This document shows, in pieces, positions 1-8,288 of a stretch of DNA of 64,000 nucleotides. The translations under genes were made by a program, and so were the position numbers. Within the stretch, counting starts at the first letter, position 1, and the number at the start of each line of letters is the position of its first letter. The notes beneath the pieces are model-generated. The model saw nothing but the letters and a program-made list of their open reading frames with translations, did no database searches and was not told where the DNA came from. Origin of the DNA: Labilibaculum sp. K2S (lineage in GTDB: Bacteria > Bacteroidota > Bacteroidia > Bacteroidales > Marinifilaceae); assembly GCF_030372765.1 (NCBI RefSeq), contig NZ_JAUCMW010000005.1:124001-188000 (forward strand), given 5' to 3'.

Positions 1-534
1 AGTGGTGCGGAGGATTTAAAAAGGATGAAAAACAGACAGCGAATGGAATATGTTCGAAATGCTGTTGCTGAACGAATTTTAAAGAGATCGGCTGTAAATC
101 TGAAAGAACTGGAATATTTGCACAACCATCCGCTTGTTACCATCGGATCGCATACCTATCACCATCCAATTGGTATTCAATGCAGCGATGAGGAACTGGC
201 ATTTGAGTATTCCGAATCGAAAAAGATTTTAGAGAGCTGGTTGAAAACGGAAATTAATTCATTTGCATATCCAAACGGCGATTACGATGAAAGGGATTTT
301 GAATTCTTAAAAAAGAACGGCTATAAAATGGCTTTTACTACGAATCCGAATCTTAGCCGTGAAAATAATGGAATGTACGAACTCCCCAGAGTTTCTATCA
401 ATACAAAAGGAGGGAAATACGAAAATATTGCACGTATGTTAGGTTTGTGGCATCAGTACATTCAACCTTTGCAGTTGAAATTAAAATCAGAAAACAGGAA
501 AGTCAGCGTTCAAATCATAGATCAGTATTCCTAA
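1..534 (+). CDS. Polysaccharide deacetylase (NodB-like), 5'-truncated by window edge
   Basis: The frame is open to the left edge (eight codons precede the first ATG at 25), so this is the C-terminal 177 residues of a longer protein. It carries the metal-binding motif of carbohydrate esterase family 4 (SHTYHHP, about residues 50-56 of the visible part) and the following strand motif FAYPNGDY (about 88-95), then an arginine near the end of the fold (LPRVSI). Family members remove N- or O-acyl groups from polysaccharides, usually in the periplasm or at the membrane. It is the first visible gene of an exopolysaccharide locus read in one direction. The N-terminal Asp-Asp motif lies outside the window, so activity cannot be judged. 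Family call firm, substrate unknown. Confidence 0.85.
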   Translation, partial: SGAEDLKRMKNRQRMEYVRNAVAERILKRSAVNLKELEYLHNHPLVTIGSHTYHHPIGIQCSDEELAFEYSESKKILESWLKTEINSFAYPNGDYDERDFEFLKKNGYKMAFTTNPNLSRENNGMYELPRVSINTKGGKYENIARMLGLWHQYIQPLQLKLKSENRKVSVQIIDQYS

Positions 535-565
535 AAAGGGTAGTGTTCTCATACTTTATATATTC

Positions 566-649
566 ATGAAACGACTATGTAAAAAGTATTACACACAGGT
601 GAATGAGTGTAATTTGGGAGTTCCATCTGACAAAAGCTTAAAATTATAA
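566..649 (+). CDS. Possible 27-aa leader peptide encoded by repeat copy A
   Basis: The ORF starts MKRLCKKYYTQVNECNLGVP and ends four bases before the start of the next gene. Copy B encodes a peptide of the same length with the same core (YTQ, ECNLGVPS, LKL end), and copies C1 and C3 encode related ones. The position suggests translational coupling: a ribosome ending here would sit on the next start codon. The conservation could equally be that of the DNA element, because copies D and E have early stops. Expression is not shown by sequence. Confidence 0.4.
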   Translation: MKRLCKKYYTQVNECNLGVPSDKSLKL

Positions 650-653
650 ACAG
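566..653 (+). repeat. Start-codon-linked dispersed element, copy A
   Basis: 88-bp unit that begins ATGAAACGAC and ends AATTATAAACAG directly against the ATGAAA start of the glycosyltransferase at 654. It matches copy B (34194-34281) at 78 of 88 positions. It contains a 27-codon ORF (566-649). Its arms CATCTG (near 629) and CAGATG (651-656) can pair, which would place the downstream start codon in a stem. See copies at 8202, 34194, 34674, 34764, 34852 and 51351. Confidence 0.85.
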
Positions 654-1736
654 ATGAAAGAAGTATTATTTATTGCTCCTGGGAATACCAACAGTAAAGG
701 TGGGATAGGCTTGTGTGTAAATAATTATTCGAAACACATTAAGCCATTTAAGCTGATTGTTACTCATCGCTTCAACTCTAAAGTGTTGAATAGTATTTGG
801 TTTCCTGTTTGTGTAATTGAATTGATATTTCGCCTTTTAATAGATTCAGAGATTAAAATTATTCATATTCACGGAGCATCGAAAGGCAGTTTTTACCGCA
901 AATACATTCTGTTCTCGATTGTTCACAGGTTATTTAACAAGAAACTGATCTATCACATACACGGAGGAGGTTTTCGCGATTTTTATTTGGAATCACCGGT
1001 ATTTATACAAAAGAGAATTCGTTACGTAATTCAGTCTGCAGATGTTGTTTTTTGCCTGACTGAAAAATGGAGGCATTTCTTTTCCAGTGCGTTTCATCCG
1101 AAGCAGATTGTGATTTTGAACAACATGATTGTTCCTCCGGACGAACCCAATAAAATAGTGTTGAATGGCAAACTTCAGTTTCTCTTTTTGGGCTTAATTG
1201 GTGACAATAAGGGAATATTTGATTTACTAAAAACCATATCGAAAAACAGACCTATTTTTGAGGGTAAATTAACTTTAAAGGTTGCCGGCAATGGCGAAGT
1301 TGCCCGGCTAAAGAAATACATTGCGGGCTGGAAACTGGAGAGTCTGGTACAATTTGAAGGTTGGGCAGATGCAGAGAAAAAAGACCGCTTGCTGCGCTCA
1401 TCGCATATTTTTATTTTGCCTTCTTACAAGGAAGGATTGCCTTTATCTATTTTGGAAGCAATGAGTTATTCACTGCCGATCATATCAAGTAATGCCGGAG
1501 GAATTCCTGATTTAATTTACAAATACAAGAATGGCATTTTAGTGGATGCCGGAAATGAGGAAGAGATAAAAAAAGCCATTTTAAAATTACTAAACAACCA
1601 TAATCTGATACAAATCTACTCTGAAAGGTCGGCAAAAGGAAGCGTTGACTTTTATCCGCAAAGCGTTTTAAAAACTCTATTTTCTATCTACCATGAACTA
1701 TCGGGGAGTAAGGGATTACTTATTGAGCAAAATTAA
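654..1736 (+). CDS. Glycosyltransferase family 4 (GT-B fold)
   Basis: A 360-aa retaining glycosyltransferase that would transfer an activated sugar onto the growing lipid-linked exopolysaccharide repeat unit at the cytoplasmic face. The C-terminal nucleotide-sugar domain is clear: a strand LQFLFLGLIGDNKGI (about 175-190) and the family E-x7-E region EGLPLSILE (260-268), followed by SNAGGIPDLI. The N-terminal half holds the acceptor-side motif HIHGGG near residue 101. The ATG at 654 abuts repeat copy A exactly. The 3' end overlaps the next gene by 44 bases, so the two are probably co-translated. Sugar specificity cannot be read from sequence. Confidence 0.88.
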   Translation: MKEVLFIAPGNTNSKGGIGLCVNNYSKHIKPFKLIVTHRFNSKVLNSIWFPVCVIELIFRLLIDSEIKIIHIHGASKGSFYRKYILFSIVHRLFNKKLIYHIHGGGFRDFYLESPVFIQKRIRYVIQSADVVFCLTEKWRHFFSSAFHPKQIVILNNMIVPPDEPNKIVLNGKLQFLFLGLIGDNKGIFDLLKTISKNRPIFEGKLTLKVAGNGEVARLKKYIAGWKLESLVQFEGWADAEKKDRLLRSSHIFILPSYKEGLPLSILEAMSYSLPIISSNAGGIPDLIYKYKNGILVDAGNEEEIKKAILKLLNNHNLIQIYSERSAKGSVDFYPQSVLKTLFSIYHELSGSKGLLIEQN

Positions 1737-3012
1737 ATTTGGGTACCGTTTTTCAAAGGAATTGCAACGAATTACGGAACTGTATTCAATGAGTGATTCT
1801 GAACTGCTGGAATTAAAAAACCGGGAATTTGTAAAGCAATATCAAAATGCATTTGCCAATTCAAAGTTTTATAAAAGTCTGTATCAGGAGCATGGTTTGA
1901 ACCTAAATTCAATTCAATCTACCGATGATGCAAAGCTGATTCCAATCATCACAAAAGAAGATATTCGCCATCGGGTTGATGAGTTGCTTACGTGTAATAA
2001 ACTCTTTGTTTATACTGCTTATACCAGCGGAACAACCGGATCGCCATTAAAGTTGTACCGCGATTATCAATCGGTTTGTAAAGAATATTCCTACGGATAT
2101 TATTTTCAGATGTCGCATGGTTATCAGTTGGGCGACAAGGTTATTTCAATCAAGGGAGATTTAGATCAAAGAGAAATATCCAGATACGACCGCTCTTTAA
2201 ATACCCTTCATTTATCGAGCTATAATCTGAATGAAAAAAATATTAAAAAGTATTACCGGTTAATTAAAGATTTCGGACCCAAGGTAGTAAAGGCATACCC
2301 ATCGTCGCTGCAAATTCTTTCTGTAGAATTGTACAAAGCAGGACTCGATTTGCAGATTCCGTTGGCATTTACTTCTTCCGAAGTGCTGCACGATTTTCAA
2401 CGAAGCATTATTGAAAAGATTCTGCACACAAAAATTTTCGATTGGTACGGGAATTCAGAGCAGACGATTTCTTTGGGACAGGTGAAGGAAGGTTTCTATC
2501 AGGATATTCCCTTGTATGGTCATGTTGAGGTGCAGGAAAAGTGTATTGTTACGACCGGGTTTATTAATAAGTCGTTTCCGCTGATTCGTTACAAAATTGA
2601 TGATGTGATAAAACTGAAGTGCGACAGCAGCTGCATTCGTTGTTGTGCCAGCCAAATTTTAGGACGCGACAATCAGTACATAGAACTGAAAAACGGGCAG
2701 CAAATTGGACTATTGGATCATGCTTTTAATTTTAGCAATGTAAAGAACATTCTGGGAGCACAAATAGTTCAGAATGTGGTAGGCGAAATCAGTCTGAATA
2801 TCATTCCCGATGATAATTTTACAGAGACGAATAAAGCGAACCTCATTAATAATTTAACTCAGCTTTTGGGTGCTGATTGTAAAATTCATTATAAAGAAAT
2901 TGGTGAAGACCAAATTATTAGAACAGTATCAGGGAAGTATAATTTGATGGTTTCAAACCTCAATTCTCAGAAGAGAAATCAGGTGATCAGAGAAATTATA
3001 CAGGAGGCTTAA
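1693..3012 (+). CDS. PaaK/CapK-like adenylate-forming enzyme (copy 1)
   Basis: A 439-aa protein of the phenylacetate-CoA ligase-like family found in capsule clusters (CapK). The phosphate-binding loop YTSGTTGSP is at 110-118 and a second ATP-site motif FDWYGNSEQ lies near 250. Such enzymes activate a carboxylate as the AMP ester. In polysaccharide loci they are thought to feed sugar acylation, but no substrate can be assigned. The start at 1693 is supported by alignment with the paralog that follows (both begin M-x-YR and keep the P-loop at the same residue numbers), although it overlaps the previous gene by 44 bases. A cysteine cluster (CDSSCIRCC, near 298) is absent from the paralog, which makes metal binding there a guess. 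Confidence 0.82.
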   Translation: MNYRGVRDYLLSKIKFGYRFSKELQRITELYSMSDSELLELKNREFVKQYQNAFANSKFYKSLYQEHGLNLNSIQSTDDAKLIPIITKEDIRHRVDELLTCNKLFVYTAYTSGTTGSPLKLYRDYQSVCKEYSYGYYFQMSHGYQLGDKVISIKGDLDQREISRYDRSLNTLHLSSYNLNEKNIKKYYRLIKDFGPKVVKAYPSSLQILSVELYKAGLDLQIPLAFTSSEVLHDFQRSIIEKILHTKIFDWYGNSEQTISLGQVKEGFYQDIPLYGHVEVQEKCIVTTGFINKSFPLIRYKIDDVIKLKCDSSCIRCCASQILGRDNQYIELKNGQQIGLLDHAFNFSNVKNILGAQIVQNVVGEISLNIIPDDNFTETNKANLINNLTQLLGADCKIHYKEIGEDQIIRTVSGKYNLMVSNLNSQKRNQVIREIIQEA

Positions 3013-3028
3013 ACCATAAACTTCGAAT

Positions 3029-4300
3029 ATGACTTATCGATTAATCAAAGATTTGATTGCTTATAAAATTAAGTTTGGAAGTGGGTTCGAAAAAGAGCTC
3101 AAAAAGATTATTGATTTGAGCACCTGTTCGGAACAGAAATTACTGGATTTAAAAGAGAAGGAGATTGTAAAACAATTTCGAAATGCTTTTGAGAATTCAA
3201 AATTCTATCAGAATCTGTATCAGTCTCATGGATTAACGATTGATTCGGTTAAAAATTTATCGGATGTCAATAAATTACCAATCATCAATAAGTCGATCGT
3301 TAAAAAAAACAGTGCCGATATTTTAACCAAATCAAGATTAACGGTTTTTAAAGCTTATTCGAGTGGTACCACAGGAACACCTCTGCGGGTTTACCGCAAT
3401 TTTTCATCTACCATAAAAGAGTATGCATACGGACATTTTTTCCAGCAGATGCATGGTTATCATTTAGGCGATCCGGTAGTTTCCCTTCGAGGTGTATTGG
3501 ATCGGAATACGGTTTCTTATTTCGATAAAAGCAATCATGTATTGTACATATCAAGTTTTCATTTGGGGGCGGATAAAATTGGCAGGATTCATAAAATGAT
3601 TACTGATTTTCAGCCGAAAGTAATAAAGGCATATCCAAGTTCCATGCACATATTGGCCACTGAGTTGTACAAAGCCAATTTGGAACTAAACATTCCGATT
3701 GCGTTTACTTCTTCGGAGGTACTGCACGATTTTCAAAGAGAAATTATAGAAAAAGTTTTTAACACCAGGATATTTGATTGGTATGGAAATGCAGAGCAAA
3801 CAGTTGCTTTCGGACAGTTTGATGATTCTTATTATCATGAATTTCCCTTGTATTCACACACCGAATTCGAAGACAATCACTTAATAACAACCGGATTTAT
3901 TAATAGTGCATTTCCATTAATTCGTTATGAGGTAGATGATCTGATTCAATTGGCCCCAACAAGCAACGGAGCCTGTGTGGTTCAAAAAATTGAGGGACGC
4001 GATGATGATTATGTGATTTTGAAAGATGGGCAGCGAATTGGACGATTGGATTTGGCTTTCAAGAAAATAAATCAACTTTTGGCCGCTCAGATAATTCAAA
4101 ATACGGTTGGAGAGATAAAGGTAAATCTGATTCCTGATAAAGGATTTACAAAATTAGACTGCGCACAATTGGAACAAAATTTAAGGGCTTTGTTGGGGAA
4201 TGACTGCAGGATTAGCTTTGAAAAAATTGAAACGCAGGGATTGATTCGAAGCAGCAAAGGGAAGTTTAATTTAGTTGTATCTCAAATTGAAAAAAAATGA
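3029..4300 (+). CDS. PaaK/CapK-like adenylate-forming enzyme (copy 2)
   Basis: A 423-aa tandem paralog of the preceding gene, collinear along its whole length. It has P-loop YSSGTTGTP at 110-118, FDWYGNAEQ near 250, and a shared stretch AFTSSEVLHDFQR. It lacks the cysteine cluster of copy 1. It begins 16 bases after copy 1 and its stop overlaps the start of the ATP-grasp gene (ATGA, 4297-4300). The pair therefore arose by gene duplication and probably acts on related carboxylates in the same pathway. Role in exopolysaccharide decoration is inferred from position only. Confidence 0.82.
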   Translation: MTYRLIKDLIAYKIKFGSGFEKELKKIIDLSTCSEQKLLDLKEKEIVKQFRNAFENSKFYQNLYQSHGLTIDSVKNLSDVNKLPIINKSIVKKNSADILTKSRLTVFKAYSSGTTGTPLRVYRNFSSTIKEYAYGHFFQQMHGYHLGDPVVSLRGVLDRNTVSYFDKSNHVLYISSFHLGADKIGRIHKMITDFQPKVIKAYPSSMHILATELYKANLELNIPIAFTSSEVLHDFQREIIEKVFNTRIFDWYGNAEQTVAFGQFDDSYYHEFPLYSHTEFEDNHLITTGFINSAFPLIRYEVDDLIQLAPTSNGACVVQKIEGRDDDYVILKDGQRIGRLDLAFKKINQLLAAQIIQNTVGEIKVNLIPDKGFTKLDCAQLEQNLRALLGNDCRISFEKIETQGLIRSSKGKFNLVVSQIEKK

Positions 4301-5397
4301 GCCTGATTCAGAAGCAGATTGTGATTGTTGGAGCAGGACCGCAAGCTTTATTTTTGTTACGGGAATATAGTCGGATAGGATATTTGGTGACTCTGGTAGG
4401 GCGCAAAAATGAAATTGCCATGTACTCACGTTATGGCACAAAATTAATTGTTGATGCAGAAGAAGATTTAATTCAGAAATTAACCGGTTTAGCTGCGAAA
4501 AATGAGAAACAGGATTGTATGGTAGCGAGTGGTTTTTACCTGTCTTTTCTGATGAAGTATTTTCCTGAATTTTTCATTCTTTTTAATGTTGTACCTAAAG
4601 ATACCAAGGCTTTATCTATTTTTTTGAACAAACTAAATACCTACCAATTGGCCGGGGAGATTAATTGTAAATACCCAAAATCAATTCTTCTGAGTCAATT
4701 GAATCACGATACCGATTACAGGAGTTTTACATTTCCGCAAATAGTAAAATGGAATCAGGATATTTATTTGTACCAAAAGCCAATCTTTAAAACCTGTGTG
4801 GTAAAAGATGTCAAAGAGCTAAAGAATCTTAAGCAAACTCTTATCGATCGGGAGAAAGAATCGTTGGTTATGCAGGAGTATTTGGGAGAAGATTTACAAA
4901 ACAATTTTTCCTATGGAGCCTATTTTGATCAAGGAAAATTAGTTGCAGGCATTTGTGTGAATGAAGTCCGGCACTATCGTTCGGGAGTCTCTTCGGTTGT
5001 GGAAGAATATCGTGGCGAATTTGCCGAAATCATCGAAGAAAAATCCATTAACCTAATTGGCAAAACATTATTTACCGGTTTTCTTGATGTTGAATTTAAA
5101 ATCTTTAATGGCGAGCCTTATCTTTTGGAAGTAAACCCCCGTCCATTTGGATTTATCCGGATTATGAAACTGAAATATCCTGATTTGATCCCCTATATTT
5201 TAGGCGATAGTGTTAGCAATCAAAAGAATCCCAAGCAGGTTCAGTGGATGAATATATTGCGCGATATGGTTTTGGCTGTTAAAAATCCCCTCAGCATAAT
5301 GCATATGTTATCGGTCCTATTCAATTTCAGCAGCAGAACTTTTGATGTGTGGGATATTGGTGATTTAAAACCATTTTTCCGACAGGTGAAACGCTAA
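4297..5397 (+). CDS. ATP-grasp domain ligase
   Basis: A 366-aa protein with an N-terminal nucleotide-binding-like segment (VIVGAGPQALFLLREYSR, residues 8-25) and an ATP-grasp domain. The C-terminal metal and ATP motif FLDVEFKIFNGEPYLLEVNP (about 258-277) is followed by RPFGFIR. ATP-grasp ligases join a carboxylate to an amine or thiol through an acyl phosphate. Coupled by a four-base overlap to two adenylate-forming enzymes, it may attach an amino acid or similar group to an exopolysaccharide sugar. That is inference from the neighbourhood. Substrate unknown. Confidence 0.78.
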   Translation: MSLIQKQIVIVGAGPQALFLLREYSRIGYLVTLVGRKNEIAMYSRYGTKLIVDAEEDLIQKLTGLAAKNEKQDCMVASGFYLSFLMKYFPEFFILFNVVPKDTKALSIFLNKLNTYQLAGEINCKYPKSILLSQLNHDTDYRSFTFPQIVKWNQDIYLYQKPIFKTCVVKDVKELKNLKQTLIDREKESLVMQEYLGEDLQNNFSYGAYFDQGKLVAGICVNEVRHYRSGVSSVVEEYRGEFAEIIEEKSINLIGKTLFTGFLDVEFKIFNGEPYLLEVNPRPFGFIRIMKLKYPDLIPYILGDSVSNQKNPKQVQWMNILRDMVLAVKNPLSIMHMLSVLFNFSSRTFDVWDIGDLKPFFRQVKR

Positions 5398-5456
5398 AGA
5401 AGACCAAAGGAAGTACTCAAGGCTCAGGTACGCAAAGGAAATCACAAACGCAATGT

Positions 5457-5666
5457 GAAGAAATGCATGGGAACGTCGAAGAAATGCCTGATCAACGTGA
5501 AGAAATGCATGGGAACGTCGAAGAAATGCATGATCAACATGAAGAAATGCATGGGAACGTAGAAGAAATGCATGATCAACGTGAAGAAATACATGGGAAC
5601 GTCGAAGAAATGCCTGATCAACGCGAAGAAATACATGGGAACATGGAAGAAATGCATGGAAACGGC
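5457..5666 (+). repeat. 21-bp minisatellite, ten units, encodes heptads in frame
   Basis: Ten head-to-tail 21-bp units alternate between two types, GAAGAAATGCATGGGAACGT and GAAGAAATGCCTGATCAACG (20 of 21 bases shown), giving a 42-bp higher-order period. The last unit is degenerate. The unit is a multiple of three, so gain or loss of units keeps the frame. It lies between the ATP-grasp gene and the second deacetylase. Confidence 0.95.
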
Positions 5667-5681
5667 AAGTGTTGCTCCTAA
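5463..5681 (+). CDS. Possible 72-aa heptad-repeat peptide
   Basis: If translated, the minisatellite gives heptads EEMHGNV and EEMPDQR (with H/P, H/R and I/M variants), ending NGKCCS. The peptide is rich in Glu, His, Met and Asn and ends in two cysteines, so it could be a helical or metal-binding repeat. There is no hydrophobic a/d pattern typical of coiled coils. The frame is open from 5364, inside the end of the ATP-grasp gene, but the first ATG is in the first repeat unit. The opposite strand is also open because of the repeat, so coding is unproven. Confidence 0.35.
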   Translation: MHGNVEEMPDQREEMHGNVEEMHDQHEEMHGNVEEMHDQREEIHGNVEEMPDQREEIHGNMEEMHGNGKCCS

Positions 5682-5710
5682 AATAAATCAAACGTAAAAT
5701 CAACTCAACT

Positions 5711-6793
5711 TTGAAGACAAGTTTATGCCTGACGCTCGACTACGAACTTTTTGGTTCCGGTCGCGGTAATGTGTTTCAGCACATTATTGAGCCAACCAAT
5801 AGAATGTTGAGCATTTGCAAACAGCACAACATCAAGCTGACTATATTTTTTGAAGTAGTGGAGTATTGGAAGCTGAAGGAAGCTTACGAGAATGGTATTT
5901 CAATGGGCTATCCATCGAATCCAGCTACTGCCATGAAAGAGCAAATACAGAGAGCTTATCAATTGGGGCACGATGTGCAATTGCATTTGCATCCGCAATG
6001 GATTGATGCGAAATATGAAAATGGGGAATGGCTGCTGAATTTGGATTACTGGAGGTTGCCGGAGGTGCCCGATCAACCGGACGAAACCATTAGTATGGGA
6101 TTGTCAGACATAATTAGAAAGGGAAAAGAGACTTTGGAGTCCATTCTGCAAGCTGCAAATCCGGAGTACAAGTGCAGCATACTTCGGGCTGGTGGCTACA
6201 ATATCGATCCATCTGACCGATTGCTGAAAGTTCTTAAACAGCATTCTTTTATTGCGGATAGCTCGGTTTATTTTGGCGGAAAAGCAGAGGGCAATTTATC
6301 AAGCTATGATTATTCCAACATTTCAGAAACCAAAGCTTACTGGTATGCCTCCAATACTTCTTTAATGAGTTCAAACGGCATTGGCAGTGGATTTTTGGAG
6401 CTGCCAATTTTTGCTCAAAAGCGAATACGGATCTTAAAATACGATGCAATACGAATAAAATCTGCAATGCAGAACAAAGCCAATTCTTTAGAGAAATTTA
6501 AAAACAACAGCGCAAAGAAATCAAAATGGGAGACTGTTCGGTTTTTGCTTCAGGAAGAGGCCTTAACCTGGGATTTTTGTTTGTTCTCGAAAGGTAAAAT
6601 GAGAAGTTTTTTAAACGCGGCAATCAGGCTTCAGAAGCATTCTGCAATGCTGTTTCATCCCTTTGTTTTGGTCGGACATCCAAAGGATTTCTACTATCCG
6701 GATGCCTTGCTTTATTTGGCCAAACAAGCAGGCAAGAGAGAAATTGCATTTCATACTTTGAGCGAATTGCTTGTAAAGATAAAGGAACAGTAA
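5711..6793 (+). CDS. NodB-like polysaccharide deacetylase family protein
   Basis: A 360-aa protein. An early strand with the putative catalytic Asp (LTLDYELFGSG, residues 7-17) and a histidine motif HLHPQW (92-97) fit the polysaccharide deacetylase (CE4-like) barrel in a divergent form. It lacks a signal peptide. The start is a TTG at 5711; no in-frame ATG occurs near the conserved N-terminal strand, which forces this choice. It follows the minisatellite and shares orientation with the rest of the exopolysaccharide genes. It could modify the lipid-linked sugar or act on a nucleotide-linked precursor. Family call fair, activity unproven. Confidence 0.7.
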   Translation: MKTSLCLTLDYELFGSGRGNVFQHIIEPTNRMLSICKQHNIKLTIFFEVVEYWKLKEAYENGISMGYPSNPATAMKEQIQRAYQLGHDVQLHLHPQWIDAKYENGEWLLNLDYWRLPEVPDQPDETISMGLSDIIRKGKETLESILQAANPEYKCSILRAGGYNIDPSDRLLKVLKQHSFIADSSVYFGGKAEGNLSSYDYSNISETKAYWYASNTSLMSSNGIGSGFLELPIFAQKRIRILKYDAIRIKSAMQNKANSLEKFKNNSAKKSKWETVRFLLQEEALTWDFCLFSKGKMRSFLNAAIRLQKHSAMLFHPFVLVGHPKDFYYPDALLYLAKQAGKREIAFHTLSELLVKIKEQ

Positions 6794-6854
6794 ATAAAAA
6801 AACTAAATCCCACAAAGGAGACTTTGATCTGCAATTAATGCTTGTTTATTTTTT

Positions 6855-6960
6855 GTAAGCCCTTTAGGGGTTTGGGGTATTGTAAGTAGAGAATCCGACA
6901 GAGTCGCAGACCTGTTGGAGTTAAGGTTGTCAGGAGCTTCGTACCCCTTGACAGGTTAAA
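6855..6960. repeat. Possible REP-like palindromic intergenic repeat
   Basis: In the 243-bp gap before the toroid gene there is CCCTTTAGGG followed by a longer imperfect inverted repeat with outer arms GACCTGT (6909-6915) and ACAGGTT (6951-6957). A similar core (AACCTGTCAGAGG) occurs near 55268. This fits an extragenic palindromic repeat but could also act as a weak transcript end. No gene is seen in the gap. Confidence 0.35.
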
Positions 6961-7036
6961 TCAATTTTCAAGCGTGATCAGACGCTAATCTTTAGTTAAC
7001 AGCCTTTTTTATCTAACCATCTATTGTTGAGAAAAC

Positions 7037-8239
7037 ATGTACAAAACAAGCTTCGAAAATCTTCGAAACTATATCGAAAGCCAGGAATACAAAGGCTGGG
7101 ATCCATACGATGCTTTGAATTCCAAATTTTTTCAGTCCATTCCTTTTGTGAAAAACAGCAGGTTAATGCGATTGATTTGGATTCAGGCATTTAAAAAGAA
7201 CCCAATAAATTTCCGGGGTCTTACCAGAGTTGATAAGGATTACAATCCAAAAGGTCTTGGTTTATTTCTTAGTGGATATTGTAAGCTCTATCAACTTGAT
7301 CGAACACAGGAAGTAAGATCCCGGATTCATTTTCTGAGTGAAAAATTATTGGAAATGCAATCCAAAGGCTGGTCTGGCCCCTGTTGGGGATACAATTTCG
7401 ATTGGCAGGCCAGAGCCTTTTTTCAACCCAAAGGCACACCATCGGTAGTGGTAACTACTTACGTAGGATGTGCATTGCTGGATGCCTACGAAATATTGGG
7501 AGATGAAAAGTTGTTGGAGACGGCCTTGCAAATCAAAGATTTCATATTAAAAGATTTGAACCGAACCTACGACAGAAACGGGGATTTCTGTTTTTCCTAT
7601 TCACCATTGGATCAAACTCAGGTTTTTAATGCTTCTCTTTTAGGAAGCCGGATGTTGTCGAGAATCTATCATTACACGCAAGAAGAGGAAGTTTTGAATT
7701 GTGCCAAACAATCGGCTCAGTATTGCATCAAGCATCAAAATTCCAATGGATCCTGGTCGTACGGTACTTTGCCTTATCATCGATGGATTGATAATTTTCA
7801 TACCGGATTTAATCTCGAAGCTTTATCCGATTATCGCCGATATAGTAATGATTCCTCCTTCGACCGGCAAATTGCATTGGGATTGGATTATTACCTGGCC
7901 AATTTTTTCGCCGATGACGGAACACCAAAATATTACAACAATTCGGTTTATCCGATTGATATACATTGTCCGGCTCAACTGCCAATTACACTAAGCAGCT
8001 TACACGTGTTCGAAGAGAATCAGGAATTGGTCGACCGGGTTTTAAAATGGACAATCAGCAATCTTCAGGATCAATCCGGGTACTTCTATTTCCAGTTAGG
8101 GAAACGCGGAAAAAATAAAATTCCTTACATCCGATGGGCACAAGCCTGGATGTTTCTGTCCTTATCAAACTATTTAGTTGAAACCATAAAAACACCGGAA
8201 TATGAAACGAGCCATGAGAAAAAGCTCACAAACATATGA
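7037..8239 (+). CDS. Alpha/alpha-toroid protein of exopolysaccharide locus
   Basis: A 400-aa protein rich in aromatic helices with repeated patterns such as GCALLDAYEILGDEKLLETA and WSYGTLPYHRWIDNFHTGF, typical of the (alpha/alpha)6 toroid fold seen in polysaccharide epimerases, lyases and unsaturated glucuronyl hydrolases. No signal peptide, so a cytoplasmic place is likely. The position between a deacetylase and WecG suggests action on the polysaccharide or a precursor. The last dozen codons lie inside dispersed element copy D, so insertion of that element may have replaced the original C-terminus. Specific function not recognised. Confidence 0.65.
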   Translation: MYKTSFENLRNYIESQEYKGWDPYDALNSKFFQSIPFVKNSRLMRLIWIQAFKKNPINFRGLTRVDKDYNPKGLGLFLSGYCKLYQLDRTQEVRSRIHFLSEKLLEMQSKGWSGPCWGYNFDWQARAFFQPKGTPSVVVTTYVGCALLDAYEILGDEKLLETALQIKDFILKDLNRTYDRNGDFCFSYSPLDQTQVFNASLLGSRMLSRIYHYTQEEEVLNCAKQSAQYCIKHQNSNGSWSYGTLPYHRWIDNFHTGFNLEALSDYRRYSNDSSFDRQIALGLDYYLANFFADDGTPKYYNNSVYPIDIHCPAQLPITLSSLHVFEENQELVDRVLKWTISNLQDQSGYFYFQLGKRGKNKIPYIRWAQAWMFLSLSNYLVETIKTPEYETSHEKKLTNI

Positions 8240-8288
8240 ATGACTGTTTGGCGAGTTCCATATGGCAAAAACTTGAAATTATACTCAG
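8202..8288 (+). repeat. Start-codon-linked dispersed element, copy D
   Basis: 87-bp unit beginning ATGAAACGAGCCAT and ending directly against the ATGAAA start at 8289. It shares TTTGGCGAGTTCCAT with copy E (51351) and the AACTTGAAATTAT end region with the other copies. Its own ORF stops after 13 codons. It overlaps the last codons of the upstream toroid gene, showing that the element can intrude into a coding end. Arms CATATG and CAGATG pair with one mismatch. Confidence 0.8.

Noticed and set aside
566..653. Portable promoter inside the dispersed element
   Set aside because: A TAATTTGG motif is present in copies A and B, but it is one base short of TAnnTTTG and is changed in the C, D and E copies.
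5365..5703. Minus-strand reading frames of 71 and 112 codons across the minisatellite
   Set aside because: They are open only because the 21-bp period is a multiple of three; the Phe/His-rich product has no gene-like features and runs against the operon.
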